Assembly (NCBI RefSeq): GCF_036825535.1
Contig: NZ_CP098813.1
Span: 1,674,001 to 1,738,000, forward strand
Reading direction: 5' to 3'
DNA from: Parasalinivibrio latis
Lineage (GTDB): Bacteria; Pseudomonadota; Gammaproteobacteria; Enterobacterales; Vibrionaceae
DNA: 64,000 bases
Positions 7,570 to 16,300 of the stretch are shown piece by piece. A program made the position numbers and the translations under genes. The first letter of the stretch is position 1. Every line of letters starts with the position of its first letter. The notes under the pieces are model-generated. The model made no database searches. It was given only the letters and a program-made list of their open reading frames with translations, and was not told where the DNA came from.

Positions 7570-9168
7570 ATGTCCTGCTTATATGCCCACAATCTTTCCG
7601 TTTCATTCGCAGATGGCCAGTCACTGTTTACCGGTATATCTTTTTCATTGTCCAAACCAATCACAGCTTTAATAGGTGATAACGGCAGTGGTAAAAGCTT
7701 ATTGGCTAAATTTCTTGCAGGTAAAGACCCTGGCACTGACTGTTCAGTTGGAGGCTCAGTCAGCGTTTCAGAGCCTGTCTGCTATTTGCCTCAGATAAAT
7801 GAAGACATGCTCCACTCTTCCAGTTGTTCAATTGCAGACTATCTGGGGTATTCAGCCAAAATCGAAGCATTGGCCAGAATTGCTTCAGGTTCTGTCAAAG
7901 AAGAAGATTTCGAATTGGTTGGGAATGACTGGTTGATTGAAGAGCAACTCAAATCACAACTAAAACAGCTTTGTCTGCCTGAAAACTATGCCTTACCTTG
8001 TTCATGTTTAAGTGGAGGGCAACTTGCAAGGTTGCAATTATTTAGGATCTTCCGCGATGCTGAAGGGTTGCTTATTCTTGATGAACCATCTAATCATCTC
8101 GACGCAGCCGGAAAGCAATGGCTCTTGGAACAGATGGTGTCTTTTGCCGGCCACATACTTATTGTCAGCCACGACAGGGAGCTTTTGACACACGTTGATG
8201 AAATCATGGTTCTGGGGAACGGCAATTTATCAGTTTATGGAGGAAATTATAAAACTTACGCCGAACAATTCGCATTTGAACAGGCTGCGAAAGTAAGGCA
8301 ATTGGAACATGCGGTTAAATCTGAAAAGAAACTGGTACGTAACCACCAGGACAATGAATCCAAAGCGGCAACCCGTATTAAGCAAGGAAGGAAACTGTCT
8401 TTATCGGGTTCACAGTCACCGATTCTGATGGGAGCAATGAAACGGGCAGCACAAGGCTCAGCCGGAGCCAGAAAGGCAAAGTTTGAGAAAAAAAGAAATG
8501 AGATTCAGGATAAAATTTCTGACCTCAAAGCCAAACTCCCTGAAGATGCTCAATTAAAGCTGACACTTGGAAAAGTAGAAAAACGTATCAACCGGATATT
8601 GGATATTAACGGATTGGAATTACCGTTTCCTCCCGCCACTGATTCAAAAGCTAAGATTTCATTCTCCCTGGATTATGGTGATAAGCTTCATCTCAAAGGC
8701 CCAAATGGTTGCGGAAAATCATCTTTGTTAAAAACAATTGCAGGGATCCACCAGCAATATTCCGGGGAAATTATTTGTCGCGACCGGGTCTGTTACCTCG
8801 ATCAGCATTTCAGCTTACTTTCGCACCAAGATAGTGCGCTGGATAACCTGTTACGACTTTGCCCGAAGCAAAGTAAAACCGATCTGCGTACCCTATTGGC
8901 TGGAATTGGGCTAAAAGGAGAAAGAGCTTTTCAGTCGCTTAATACCCTCAGTGGAGGGGAAAAAATGAAAGTAGCAATGCTTGCCGTTTCCCATCAAGGC
9001 TCCGATTCATTGTTGCTGCTTGATGAGCCGGACAATCACTTGGACATGAAATCCAAAAAGCACCTTTCGGGATTACTCAGTGCCTATCCAGGCCCATTTA
9101 TACTGGTAAGCCACGACTCGTTCTTTGTCGATGACTCAGGGATAACCAAGGAATTGTGTTTAACCTAG
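7570..9168 (+). CDS. ABC-F family ATPase (ribosome-associated type)
   Basis: 532 residues with two ATP-binding cassettes and no membrane segment. First cassette: Walker A GDNGSGKS (about 36-43), signature LSGGQLARLQL, Walker B LLILDEPSNHLD, H-loop VSHDREL. A charged linker of about 110 residues follows, then the second cassette with GPNGCGKSS, LSGGEKMKVAML, LLLLDEPDNHLD and VSHDSFF. ABC-F proteins bind the ribosomal E site; subgroups either relieve stalled translation or protect against ribosome-targeting antibiotics. It has no C-terminal extension after the second cassette. The ATG at 7570 follows a near-perfect AGGAGGTG. I cannot place it in the Uup, EttA, YheS or antibiotic-resistance subgroup by eye. 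Confidence 0.88.
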   Translation: MSCLYAHNLSVSFADGQSLFTGISFSLSKPITALIGDNGSGKSLLAKFLAGKDPGTDCSVGGSVSVSEPVCYLPQINEDMLHSSSCSIADYLGYSAKIEALARIASGSVKEEDFELVGNDWLIEEQLKSQLKQLCLPENYALPCSCLSGGQLARLQLFRIFRDAEGLLILDEPSNHLDAAGKQWLLEQMVSFAGHILIVSHDRELLTHVDEIMVLGNGNLSVYGGNYKTYAEQFAFEQAAKVRQLEHAVKSEKKLVRNHQDNESKAATRIKQGRKLSLSGSQSPILMGAMKRAAQGSAGARKAKFEKKRNEIQDKISDLKAKLPEDAQLKLTLGKVEKRINRILDINGLELPFPPATDSKAKISFSLDYGDKLHLKGPNGCGKSSLLKTIAGIHQQYSGEIICRDRVCYLDQHFSLLSHQDSALDNLLRLCPKQSKTDLRTLLAGIGLKGERAFQSLNTLSGGEKMKVAMLAVSHQGSDSLLLLDEPDNHLDMKSKKHLSGLLSAYPGPFILVSHDSFFVDDSGITKELCLT

Positions 9169-9598
9169 TATCCTGACAAGCATATTTGGGGGTTTAGGCC
9201 TCCAAGTATGTGGTTTGGAATGAAATAAGGTAATGCGTTGAACTTACATGTCTTTTTTGGACAATATATTTAGTTATAGTGCATTAAGAACTTCCAACTG
9301 TTGAAATTTGGTCTAAATGAACCATATCGATAAGGTCATATTACCCCATCCCTTACAGAGCAGGACTACCCGCCTTTTTTGGCGAAACATTCCGGTACAT
9401 GAGTCCACCCAACAGTTGGGCGATGACTTTTTGTCTGAAGCGGATACCCTGCTTGCTGTACTTTCTCTGGTGCTCTCTGGGTTCCGTCAGTGCTATCTCC
9501 CAGGGAATCCAACTATCTTATAAACCCAGCTCACACCGGTATGTTGCCTGTTTTTAAATCAGCAAAACGACTGGATTTTAAGTTTGACATGCTAATTT
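9169..9598. other. Gap between ABC-F and pomB without a supported gene
   Basis: 430 bases. An imperfect hairpin TTGGGGG/CCTCCAA (about 9187-9206) follows the ABC-F gene without a T run. A 14-base string AGTTATAGTGCATT at 9272-9285 recurs exactly at 12039-12052. A 68-codon frame (9317-9523, plus) lacks a ribosome-binding site and recognisable similarity, so I do not call it a gene. Confidence 0.4.
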
Positions 9599-10513
9599 TC
9601 AGCTAACCTTCCCGGTCACTTTCTTTCCAGCCAAATCTATAATTGCATGGTGAGGTTTACCCTGCTTAATTCCAATTTCGACCCTGCGGTTTGCTGAACG
9701 GTGAGCACTGGTATCATTGGGAAGCAAAGGATGTGTATCACCGTATCCTACGATACGTAAACGGTCTTCATCCAACCTGTGTCGGGCAAACATCACCTCT
9801 GCAACAGAATTAGCCCTTTGGATAGACAGGTCCCAAGGGGAAGAATAGAGGTCGCCATACACTTTTGAGTTGTCGGTATGGCCATAGAGAGTAATTTCCC
9901 CTGGCAATTTAGTGACAACGTCACCTACTTTTTCAATCAAGTTGTGGAACTTAGGCTGAACAAAAGCGGATCCCTTGGGAAACGCCCCCTTTTCCTTGAA
10001 GCGAATTACCAATTGCTGTCCCTTTTCGACGACCTCTAACTCGTCATTTTCAATCTCCTGACGAAGGTTTTGCGCCAGGTATTCTTCCCATTCCGCCAAT
10101 TGAGAAGCATCTTTTTCAGATATTCCCTGCTGGGTAGATTCTGCGTTTTCAATGTTTGAAACCGTAGGGTTGCCTACCGCTTTATCCAGAGGCCCGTTCT
10201 GGAATTCAAGAAACTGTTTATCGTGGTGGCGGGTAACCTGCATGATCACTTCTATCGGGGTGGGTTCAGGGCGACCGGGAGCGAACTCGTGGGCAATAAT
10301 ACTGGTACCAATAGGAATGTCTTTCACCTGGAGCTGATTCTGTACACCCAGTGCATACTGCATAGATCCCGCAATCTGGCGGAATTTTTCTGCATTCATC
10401 TCAGACATCGACACGAGCATGACGAAAAAGCACATCAACAGGGACATCAGATCGGAAAACGTCGCCATCCATGATGGCAAACCTTTGGGGCACTTATTCT
10501 TATCAAAGCTCAT
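9599..10513 (-). CDS. pomB: Flagellar motor stator protein PomB/MotB-like
   Basis: 304 residues. Near the N-terminus is the stator helix SWMATFSDLMSLLMCFF with the universal ion-carrying Asp21. The plug/linker (QIAGSMQYALGVQNQLQVKDIP, PGRPEPTPIEVIMQ in shorter pieces) is very close to Vibrio PomB. The C-terminal OmpA-like domain (GAFPKGSA, LYGHTDN, LSIQRANSVAEV, NRRVEI) binds peptidoglycan. PomB pairs with PomA to form the sodium-driven stator unit. Unusually, pomA is not upstream: the preceding 400 bases hold no PomA-like frame. The ATG at 10513 also lacks a clear Shine-Dalgarno sequence. It may be a second stator B subunit served by a PomA encoded elsewhere. Confidence 0.88.
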   Translation of the reverse strand: MSFDKNKCPKGLPSWMATFSDLMSLLMCFFVMLVSMSEMNAEKFRQIAGSMQYALGVQNQLQVKDIPIGTSIIAHEFAPGRPEPTPIEVIMQVTRHHDKQFLEFQNGPLDKAVGNPTVSNIENAESTQQGISEKDASQLAEWEEYLAQNLRQEIENDELEVVEKGQQLVIRFKEKGAFPKGSAFVQPKFHNLIEKVGDVVTKLPGEITLYGHTDNSKVYGDLYSSPWDLSIQRANSVAEVMFARHRLDEDRLRIVGYGDTHPLLPNDTSAHRSANRRVEIGIKQGKPHHAIIDLAGKKVTGKVS

Positions 10514-10918
10514 TTTTAAAACATCTGAATAGGCGATCTACACTGAACTGATGGCAACCAACAGGCGGTAAAATCTGGAAAGGCCGGTATACGGCGAATT
10601 AATCATGCTATTTTACCTCTAAACAACACAATTCGCTGAGATATTGCTCCAATTATCTTCCAGATAAGTAACAGATGGCATTTAACAAATACACCGCCAG
10701 AAAATGCGGTGCATTTGCTATCTACTGTCCTAGGGCCATTAAATCCAATTTGCAAATTCTGCTATCGGATTGGCGTCAGAGAAAACCAGTTCAAAAAGAA
10801 AACAATCCCTGTAGTCTCTACGACTCGGTGTCCTATATTGGTAATATATTGGCACTAGTGTTGTTTCCGCTGGTTTTCAGCGATTAGAGCACCCCTCATA
10901 CTGAAAGGACACATTGTT
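10514..10918. other. Intergenic region between pomB and the oxidoreductase
   Basis: 405 bases. An 11-bp stem with one mismatch (10687-10697 and 10706-10716, core CACCGC/GCGGTG) is present, not clearly linked to a gene end. A 70-codon plus-strand frame here has no ribosome-binding site or protein-like pattern. No PomA remnant was recognised in the frame upstream of pomB. Confidence 0.4.
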
Positions 10919-11980
10919 ATGATTCGCACCGGATTGATTGGTTTCGGTTTGTCTGGAACAACTTTCCACCTGCCATTTCTAACAGCATTACCCGATTTTG
11001 ATGTGACAAGGGTGCTGTCGAGCCAGGTAGAGAACGTGGGTAAACGGCTGCCATCGGCACGATGTTTTTCAAACATTGACGATATGCTGGCAGACTCGGC
11101 GCTTGATTTAGTAGTAATAACCAGTCCCAATGACACCCACTTCCCCTATGCAGTAAAAGCACTTCAATCCGGTTGCCATGTATTATTGGAAAAACCAGCC
11201 GTCACAAACTTCAAAGACGCCCTCAAGCTGGACAAGATTGCCAAGGAAAGTAGGAAACTGCTCTGTGTGTACCATAACCGTCGTTGGGACGGTGATTTTC
11301 TCTCGGTATGCCAGTTGAAGGAAAACGGTACACTGGGTGATATAAAACGTTTTGAGTCGCGCATAGACCGTTTCAGGCCCGTGGTAAGGGAACGCTGGCG
11401 TGAATTGCCGGGGGATGGCGCGGGGATCTTGTATGATCTTGGCCCTCACCTTATTGATCAGGCGCTTCAGTTGTTCGGTGTTCCAAAGGCAATAGGGGCG
11501 TCATGCCGCTCTCTCAGGCCCGGTAGTGAGACAACCGACTATTTTTCGCTAACGTTTCACTATGATAATAACGAAGTTATCCTCGGTTCTTCCCCTTATC
11601 GCTCCGGTACTGGTATACGCTTCCAGGTTGACGGGACGAAAGCAACGTTCTTGTTTCAGGGAATTGACAGCCAGGAACAACAGCTCCGTGAAGGCATGGC
11701 CATAACTGAAGCCAATTTTGGGAAACAAAACCACATGGGCGAAATCTATTATGGAGAAGAGTCTGAGCCTGATTTCGTTTCGCTGGAAAACGGCATCTAT
11801 GCGGAGCTCTTTACACAGCTAGCCCAAGCTATCCGCAACGGTGCAAAAGAGGCACCGGTTACCATCCTGGAAGCCGCCCAGAACATTTATGCCATTGAAC
11901 TTGCAGAGCAAGCATCTCGCATGGGGCTAGTATTGCCATGGCAGTTTCCCGACCGCTCCCCAGACGTGGTTAAGGACTGA
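10919..11980 (+). CDS. Gfo/Idh/MocA family NAD(P)-dependent oxidoreductase
   Basis: 353 residues, YdgJ/IolW-like. The N-terminal Rossmann fold begins RTGLIGFGLSGTTFH; the family EKP motif (LLEKPAVTN) lies near residue 95, and the C-terminal alpha/beta domain carries GAGILYDLGPHLIDQ with the conserved active-site Asp and His. Members oxidise or reduce sugars, inositols or related polyols; the substrate cannot be told from the sequence. AAGGA lies about 10 bases before the ATG. It stands alone between divergent or convergent neighbours, so context gives no pathway. Confidence 0.9.
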   Translation: MIRTGLIGFGLSGTTFHLPFLTALPDFDVTRVLSSQVENVGKRLPSARCFSNIDDMLADSALDLVVITSPNDTHFPYAVKALQSGCHVLLEKPAVTNFKDALKLDKIAKESRKLLCVYHNRRWDGDFLSVCQLKENGTLGDIKRFESRIDRFRPVVRERWRELPGDGAGILYDLGPHLIDQALQLFGVPKAIGASCRSLRPGSETTDYFSLTFHYDNNEVILGSSPYRSGTGIRFQVDGTKATFLFQGIDSQEQQLREGMAITEANFGKQNHMGEIYYGEESEPDFVSLENGIYAELFTQLAQAIRNGAKEAPVTILEAAQNIYAIELAEQASRMGLVLPWQFPDRSPDVVKD

Positions 11981-12065
11981 AAACGAAGCAACCCAGGTTA
12001 TAACAAAGCTTATAAGATGAAATAGCAGAATCGCTTTCAGTTATAGTGCATTTAAATGAGCAATG

Positions 12066-12087
12066 AAACCGGCTGATTAGCCGGTTT
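12066..12087. terminator. Hairpin between oxidoreductase and chrA
   Basis: Perfect 8-bp stem AAACCGGC/GCCGGTTT with a 6-base loop between two convergent genes. It lacks a strong T run on either strand, so its terminator role is probable but weakly supported. Confidence 0.5.
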
Positions 12088-12160
12088 GCCGTGAATGTCC
12101 GTATGTTAACCTGACACATGCCTCGTCACGTAGTCGATTGGTTATCCACCCTGCCAAACA

Positions 12161-13318
12161 TTACATAAAAATGAAATGCAGCAAGAATCGGTATGCTATC
12201 AATAATGCTGCCAATAAGAATACTGACACATTGTACTTACGCATTACCAAAAGACCGCACAGTACCACTGCGATATCCGCAACCGAATGTACGGCACTTT
12301 CCCATACCGGTGTATAAAATGCAGCCGCTAACAGTCCAAGAACAGCGGCATTTATCAGTCTAATACCCCCGGCCAGCCTTGGAAGATCCATAAGCGCTTT
12401 CCAAACTGGCAATACAGCAAACAGCAGGAGTGTACCCGGCAAAAATACAGCCAGCGTTGCTACAGCACTTCCAAGCCAAGGTGAACTTTCAAACGCAGCC
12501 GCGCCAAGGTAACTGGCCATGGTAAACATCGGACCTGGGACCAATTGAGCCGCAGCATAGGCCTCAACCAGTGCATTGTCAGGAACAAGGGTTCCTGCCA
12601 TTGGTTGTAACAGAGGCAGAACGACGTGCCCTCCACCGAAAACAAATGCACCCGCTTGGTAGAATATTCCAAAAATAACAGCTAACGGATTGGAATCGAA
12701 CACTATCGGGACAACCAAGAACAACACAAATATACCAAGCAACACAACGCTTCCGGTTCTTGACAAATTATGTGCACTGGCTTTTGCGGAAGTGTCCGAT
12801 TTAATAAATACGCTGCCTGCAATACCAGCAACAACAATCGGGAGCAACTGGGTAACGACACCCGGGATTGCAATCACCCAAACAGCAGTCAATGCTGCAA
12901 CAATCCAAGTTGTGGTGTCAGACAAAAACTTTTTCCCCATGGTGATCAACGCATCCGCGACAACTACCACAGCGAGAAGTTTTGCTCCAGCCATTACCAT
13001 TTCGAACCAACCATTATCTTCCAGTGTTGCCGAATAGGCCGCCAGAAACGTCAACAAGACAAATGATGGGAAAGTAAATCCCGCAAAAGCAGCGAACGCC
13101 CCCGCGTAGCCAGCTCTATGGTGACCTATTAACATTCCCATCTGGCTGCTCGCAGGACCAGGAAGAAACTGACAAAGGCTCAGACCTGAAGTAAACTCCT
13201 CATCCTTCAGCCAGCCACGCCTCTCAACAAATTCCTTGTGAAAATATCCAATGTGCGCAATTGGGCCACCGAAACTCATACACCCTAAAGTGAGAAACCG
13301 TACAAAAACTTCAAGCAT
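12161..13318 (-). CDS. chrA: Chromate transporter ChrA (long-chain, two CHR domains)
   Basis: 385 residues, about ten membrane helices, made of two homologous CHR halves. First half: MSFGGPIAHIGYFH and QFLPGPASSQ. Second half: FGGGHVVLPLLQ and QLVPGPMFTMASYLG. CHR proteins export chromate in characterised cases; many homologues have unknown natural substrates. GGAGAAAG lies 3 to 4 bases before the ATG. A LysR regulator is encoded divergently about 630 bases away and could control it, although the spacing is longer than usual for such pairs. Confidence 0.92.
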   Translation of the reverse strand: MLEVFVRFLTLGCMSFGGPIAHIGYFHKEFVERRGWLKDEEFTSGLSLCQFLPGPASSQMGMLIGHHRAGYAGAFAAFAGFTFPSFVLLTFLAAYSATLEDNGWFEMVMAGAKLLAVVVVADALITMGKKFLSDTTTWIVAALTAVWVIAIPGVVTQLLPIVVAGIAGSVFIKSDTSAKASAHNLSRTGSVVLLGIFVLFLVVPIVFDSNPLAVIFGIFYQAGAFVFGGGHVVLPLLQPMAGTLVPDNALVEAYAAAQLVPGPMFTMASYLGAAAFESSPWLGSAVATLAVFLPGTLLLFAVLPVWKALMDLPRLAGGIRLINAAVLGLLAAAFYTPVWESAVHSVADIAVVLCGLLVMRKYNVSVFLLAALLIAYRFLLHFIFM

Positions 13319-13945
13319 TTACTTTCTCCATTTCCAGTACCGTCATTTTAGTCGGCTTCAATGCAATTAAATAAATCGTTCATTTTGATTGTTTAAATTA
13401 ATTATTTTCATTTATGGCTCACTGATAAAACCAAGGATCCTCAATTCTTTCCTAACAGGAACAACTTAGCTTTATTTGTTAGTGAGTAATTACATACCAT
13501 TAGCCTATCGTTTCCGACAGAAAACAATGAATCTATCTACCTGTATTTAAGCCAAATTATCACAGCCAAAACTTAAGGTGGAACCGGGGACATTGTGTAA
13601 GTGTCTTACAGTTTCTGGATTTTCCTACTGATCGACTGATCGGATTCGGATGAGATTCCAATGTTATCCTGCGTTAAAAATCACCTTTTTATAAAATCAC
13701 CCTAAGCTGCGTTCACAATGAACTGTTCCATCCTGCACAGAAACACTCCCGAAGGGCGTGTATGATTGGTGCTCATTCTGCGTTGCTGGTTCTTGATCTA
13801 GAGCCACTAGCTCGTCCAAACAGCGTCTTGACCGACGGCCAGGCAATTCTCGCGAAAACTACACCTTGAGGTAGTTTGGGTATAGACACGCTAAGTCACT
13901 GTTTTGTGCTACCCTACCCGAGTCATAAAACCATGGCGGGAAACG
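13319..13945. other. Long gap between chrA and the LysR gene
   Basis: About 630 bases with no supported gene. It contains a direct repeat AAAATCACC (13677-13685 and 13693-13701, 16 bases apart). The stretch 13700-13900 is less AT-rich than 13319-13560 and could be a remnant of something, but I recognise no protein similarity. Promoters for the two divergent genes must lie here. Confidence 0.4.
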
Positions 13946-14860
13946 ATGTTAGATAACCTTCATCAAATAGTGATACTGGCTACAGTTGCACAGGAACAGC
14001 ATTTCACGAGGGCAGCCGAGATTTTGGGGATTTCAAAGTCTCAGGTCAGTAAACAAATCAGAGCTTTAGAGGACCGCCTTGGCGTACAACTGGTTCAACG
14101 TAATACGCGTTCTGTATCTTTGACTGATATAGGGGTTCAGTATGCTGAGTACGGACAACAACTTTTAGAGACAGTTAATGAAGCCGAGGCAATGGTAGCC
14201 GGCTACCGGGATGAGGTGCGCGGGAAGTTAAAGGTAGGTGTCGCCCAATCCTTTGGGAATACGCATATTACGCGTAGCTTTGCGGAGTTTCATAAACGTT
14301 ATCCGGACTTGGAGTTGGAAGTCGTCCTTTTTGACCATCGTCCGAACTTGGTTGAAGAAGGTTTCGATTGCTGGCTTGCGATCCATGAAAACCCTCCCGA
14401 GGGCATGGTTGCAAGGAAGGTGGCTGACTGCCGTTTCGTTGTAGTAGCATCGCCGGATTACCTACGAGAAAAAGGTTCGCCCTGCTCTCCCGGCGATCTT
14501 CGACAACACGACTGTATCACCTACCAAAGCCGTGAACGTAAATATACTGACTGGCCTTTTTCACAAGGTAACAATGTACAGTCGGTGCGTGTAAAAGGTA
14601 CCTACACTATAAACCACGCTCCCGCAGTACTTGATGCAGTAAAGGCCGGTATGGGTGTTGCCTATCTTGCCTCTTATTTAATAAATGATGAAATTCAAAA
14701 AGGTGAGCTTGTCAGCTTACTGCAAGACTGGACGCCGACAATGGAACTGCCTATTTATGCTGTGTATCCAAGGCGCAAACATCTGGCCCCTAAAGTCAGG
14801 CATTTCGTCGAATTCATAACGGAATTTGTTGGAAATCCACCCTACTGGGATAGAACTTAA
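13946..14860 (+). CDS. LysR-family transcriptional regulator
   Basis: 304 residues. The N-terminal winged helix-turn-helix reads FTRAAEILGISKSQVSKQIRALEDRLGVQLVQRNTR in overlapping pieces; the C-terminal part is a substrate-binding-like effector domain, closest in style to the AaeR/CrgA group. The ATG at 13946 has GGGAAA about 3 bases upstream; an in-frame ATG at 13904 has no ribosome-binding site. It is transcribed away from chrA. The effector and targets cannot be read from the sequence. Confidence 0.9.
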   Translation: MLDNLHQIVILATVAQEQHFTRAAEILGISKSQVSKQIRALEDRLGVQLVQRNTRSVSLTDIGVQYAEYGQQLLETVNEAEAMVAGYRDEVRGKLKVGVAQSFGNTHITRSFAEFHKRYPDLELEVVLFDHRPNLVEEGFDCWLAIHENPPEGMVARKVADCRFVVVASPDYLREKGSPCSPGDLRQHDCITYQSRERKYTDWPFSQGNNVQSVRVKGTYTINHAPAVLDAVKAGMGVAYLASYLINDEIQKGELVSLLQDWTPTMELPIYAVYPRRKHLAPKVRHFVEFITEFVGNPPYWDRT

Positions 14861-14915
14861 CATCACTCAGTTAGAAGATCGGCCCAGTCCTCCAACGTCA
14901 CTGAGATCTATTAAC

Positions 14916-14950
14916 AAAAAAGGTGTACCACTATATCGGTACACCTTTTT
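14916..14950. terminator. Bidirectional terminator between LysR and acyltransferase genes
   Basis: 13-bp stem AAAAAGGTGTACC/GGTACACCTTTTT with an 8-base loop, A-rich before and T-rich after, so it can serve both convergent genes. Confidence 0.9.
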
Positions 14951-14966
14951 GTTATTTGAACACCCT

Positions 14967-16088
14967 TTAAAGAGTTACAGCCTTTTCTACCGGTTGCGCG
15001 TACATGTGGCGCACAATATCAGCTTCTTCCTGGCTAATCTGTGAAAGCTTTTCGGTGAAACGTATCTGTTCAGCCTGGGTAACCGATTCATGGGTTTTGT
15101 CCGCAGCAATATAATTTACCGGGAACAGGTGGTAGTTAGCATGAATCTGTCGATCGATTTCCTTGGCTAAGCTGTCAGCATTATCAAATTGCTCAGTGAC
15201 AACGTCACCAAAGGCAACATGGATACGCCGTTTCTGGCCAACGATACCTCGAACGATACTCTCGATATCCTCAAATTCCGCTTTTTCATAAGCGCCGCTG
15301 GATCGGGTTTGGAAAAGTTCGCTCGCTTTTGCGAGATCACAAGGATCGTTCTCATATGAGATGGTCACAGGAACAATATTCAACGACGCCATGTATTCAC
15401 CAAACGGGATTTTTTGAGCTCGGCCGTTAACGTGGAACATTTTTAGGATTGCCGGATCTGTTACGTCATTACCATCTTTTGCCCGACCTTCTTTTTGAGC
15501 AATCCAGATCGACTGCCCCTCTTCAAGAGAGTCTTTTATGTATGAAGAAAGCAATCCGAGGGCTTTCATCATCTCTCGCGGGCCTTTTGCTGAACGTTTT
15601 ACAATAAAGCTCTTATTAAGGCGCATCAGTTCCGTTGCGCACGGCTTTTTAAGGAGGTTATCCCCTATAGCAATCCTCACTGTGTCACGGTTATGCAAAT
15701 GAAGACCCCAGTTAACTAAAGCTGGGTCCATTGCTATATCACGGTGGTTTGAAACAAACAGGTAGGCTTTGTTGGGATCAAGTTTTTCAATACCGCTATA
15801 TGTGACACCGTCACTAGAATGCTTGATGGCTTGCTCCATATAAGTCGCCACCTGCATTTGTGCATCCCTAACCGAACGCACATTTGACCATTTCTTTTTC
15901 AGCAGTGATTTAAGAAGTGGTTTGAGCAACCAGCCGCCAACAGCAACCAGTTTTGGGAATCTATATTTCAAAATGGCCGAAATAAATTCATCATCATTGA
16001 TAAGGCGCTCCAGCGCTCCCTGAATTTCGTCATCTTTATAAGGTCGGATCTCGTAATATTTGTCGTTATCTGAATGCACTGTCGTCAT
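14967..16088 (-). CDS. PlsC-like glycerolphosphate acyltransferase family protein
   Basis: 373 residues. The acyltransferase core is recognisable by SNHRDIAMDPALVN (block I), IVKRSAKGPREM (block II-like) and IWIAQKEGRAKDG (block III). In block I the spacing is HxD followed by a second Asp, NHRDIAMD, so it departs from the textbook HX4D; related proteins of this subgroup carry the same NHRDI form. No signal peptide; weakly hydrophobic patches near residues 40-65 could touch the membrane. Likely transfers acyl chains to a lipid precursor, but the acceptor is unknown. It is monocistronic. Confidence 0.82.
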   Translation of the reverse strand: MTTVHSDNDKYYEIRPYKDDEIQGALERLINDDEFISAILKYRFPKLVAVGGWLLKPLLKSLLKKKWSNVRSVRDAQMQVATYMEQAIKHSSDGVTYSGIEKLDPNKAYLFVSNHRDIAMDPALVNWGLHLHNRDTVRIAIGDNLLKKPCATELMRLNKSFIVKRSAKGPREMMKALGLLSSYIKDSLEEGQSIWIAQKEGRAKDGNDVTDPAILKMFHVNGRAQKIPFGEYMASLNIVPVTISYENDPCDLAKASELFQTRSSGAYEKAEFEDIESIVRGIVGQKRRIHVAFGDVVTEQFDNADSLAKEIDRQIHANYHLFPVNYIAADKTHESVTQAEQIRFTEKLSQISQEEADIVRHMYAQPVEKAVTL

Positions 16089-16300
16089 CTATCTTTAACA
16101 AAAACTGCGCTATTCTACGCGCTATCTTTTCGGATCACAGAGTTACGCATCGAATTAAACAGTGGTTGGAGGTCTGATCTCTTTCGATTATGCATCACTT
16201 TGTCCAAAGATTGTGCAATATCAATCACGATACAGCCAATTGCTTGACGCCTACGCGAAAAGCCCTGAATATGTGCCTTCCCTAACTTTCGGTACATGCA

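Noticed and set aside
9317..9523. 68-codon plus-strand frame after the ABC-F gene
   Set aside because: No ribosome-binding site, no recognisable family and a leucine-rich but uneven composition; kept as part of an intergenic gap.
10675..10887. 70-codon plus-strand frame between pomB and the oxidoreductase gene
   Set aside because: No ribosome-binding site; includes an inverted repeat; composition not protein-like.
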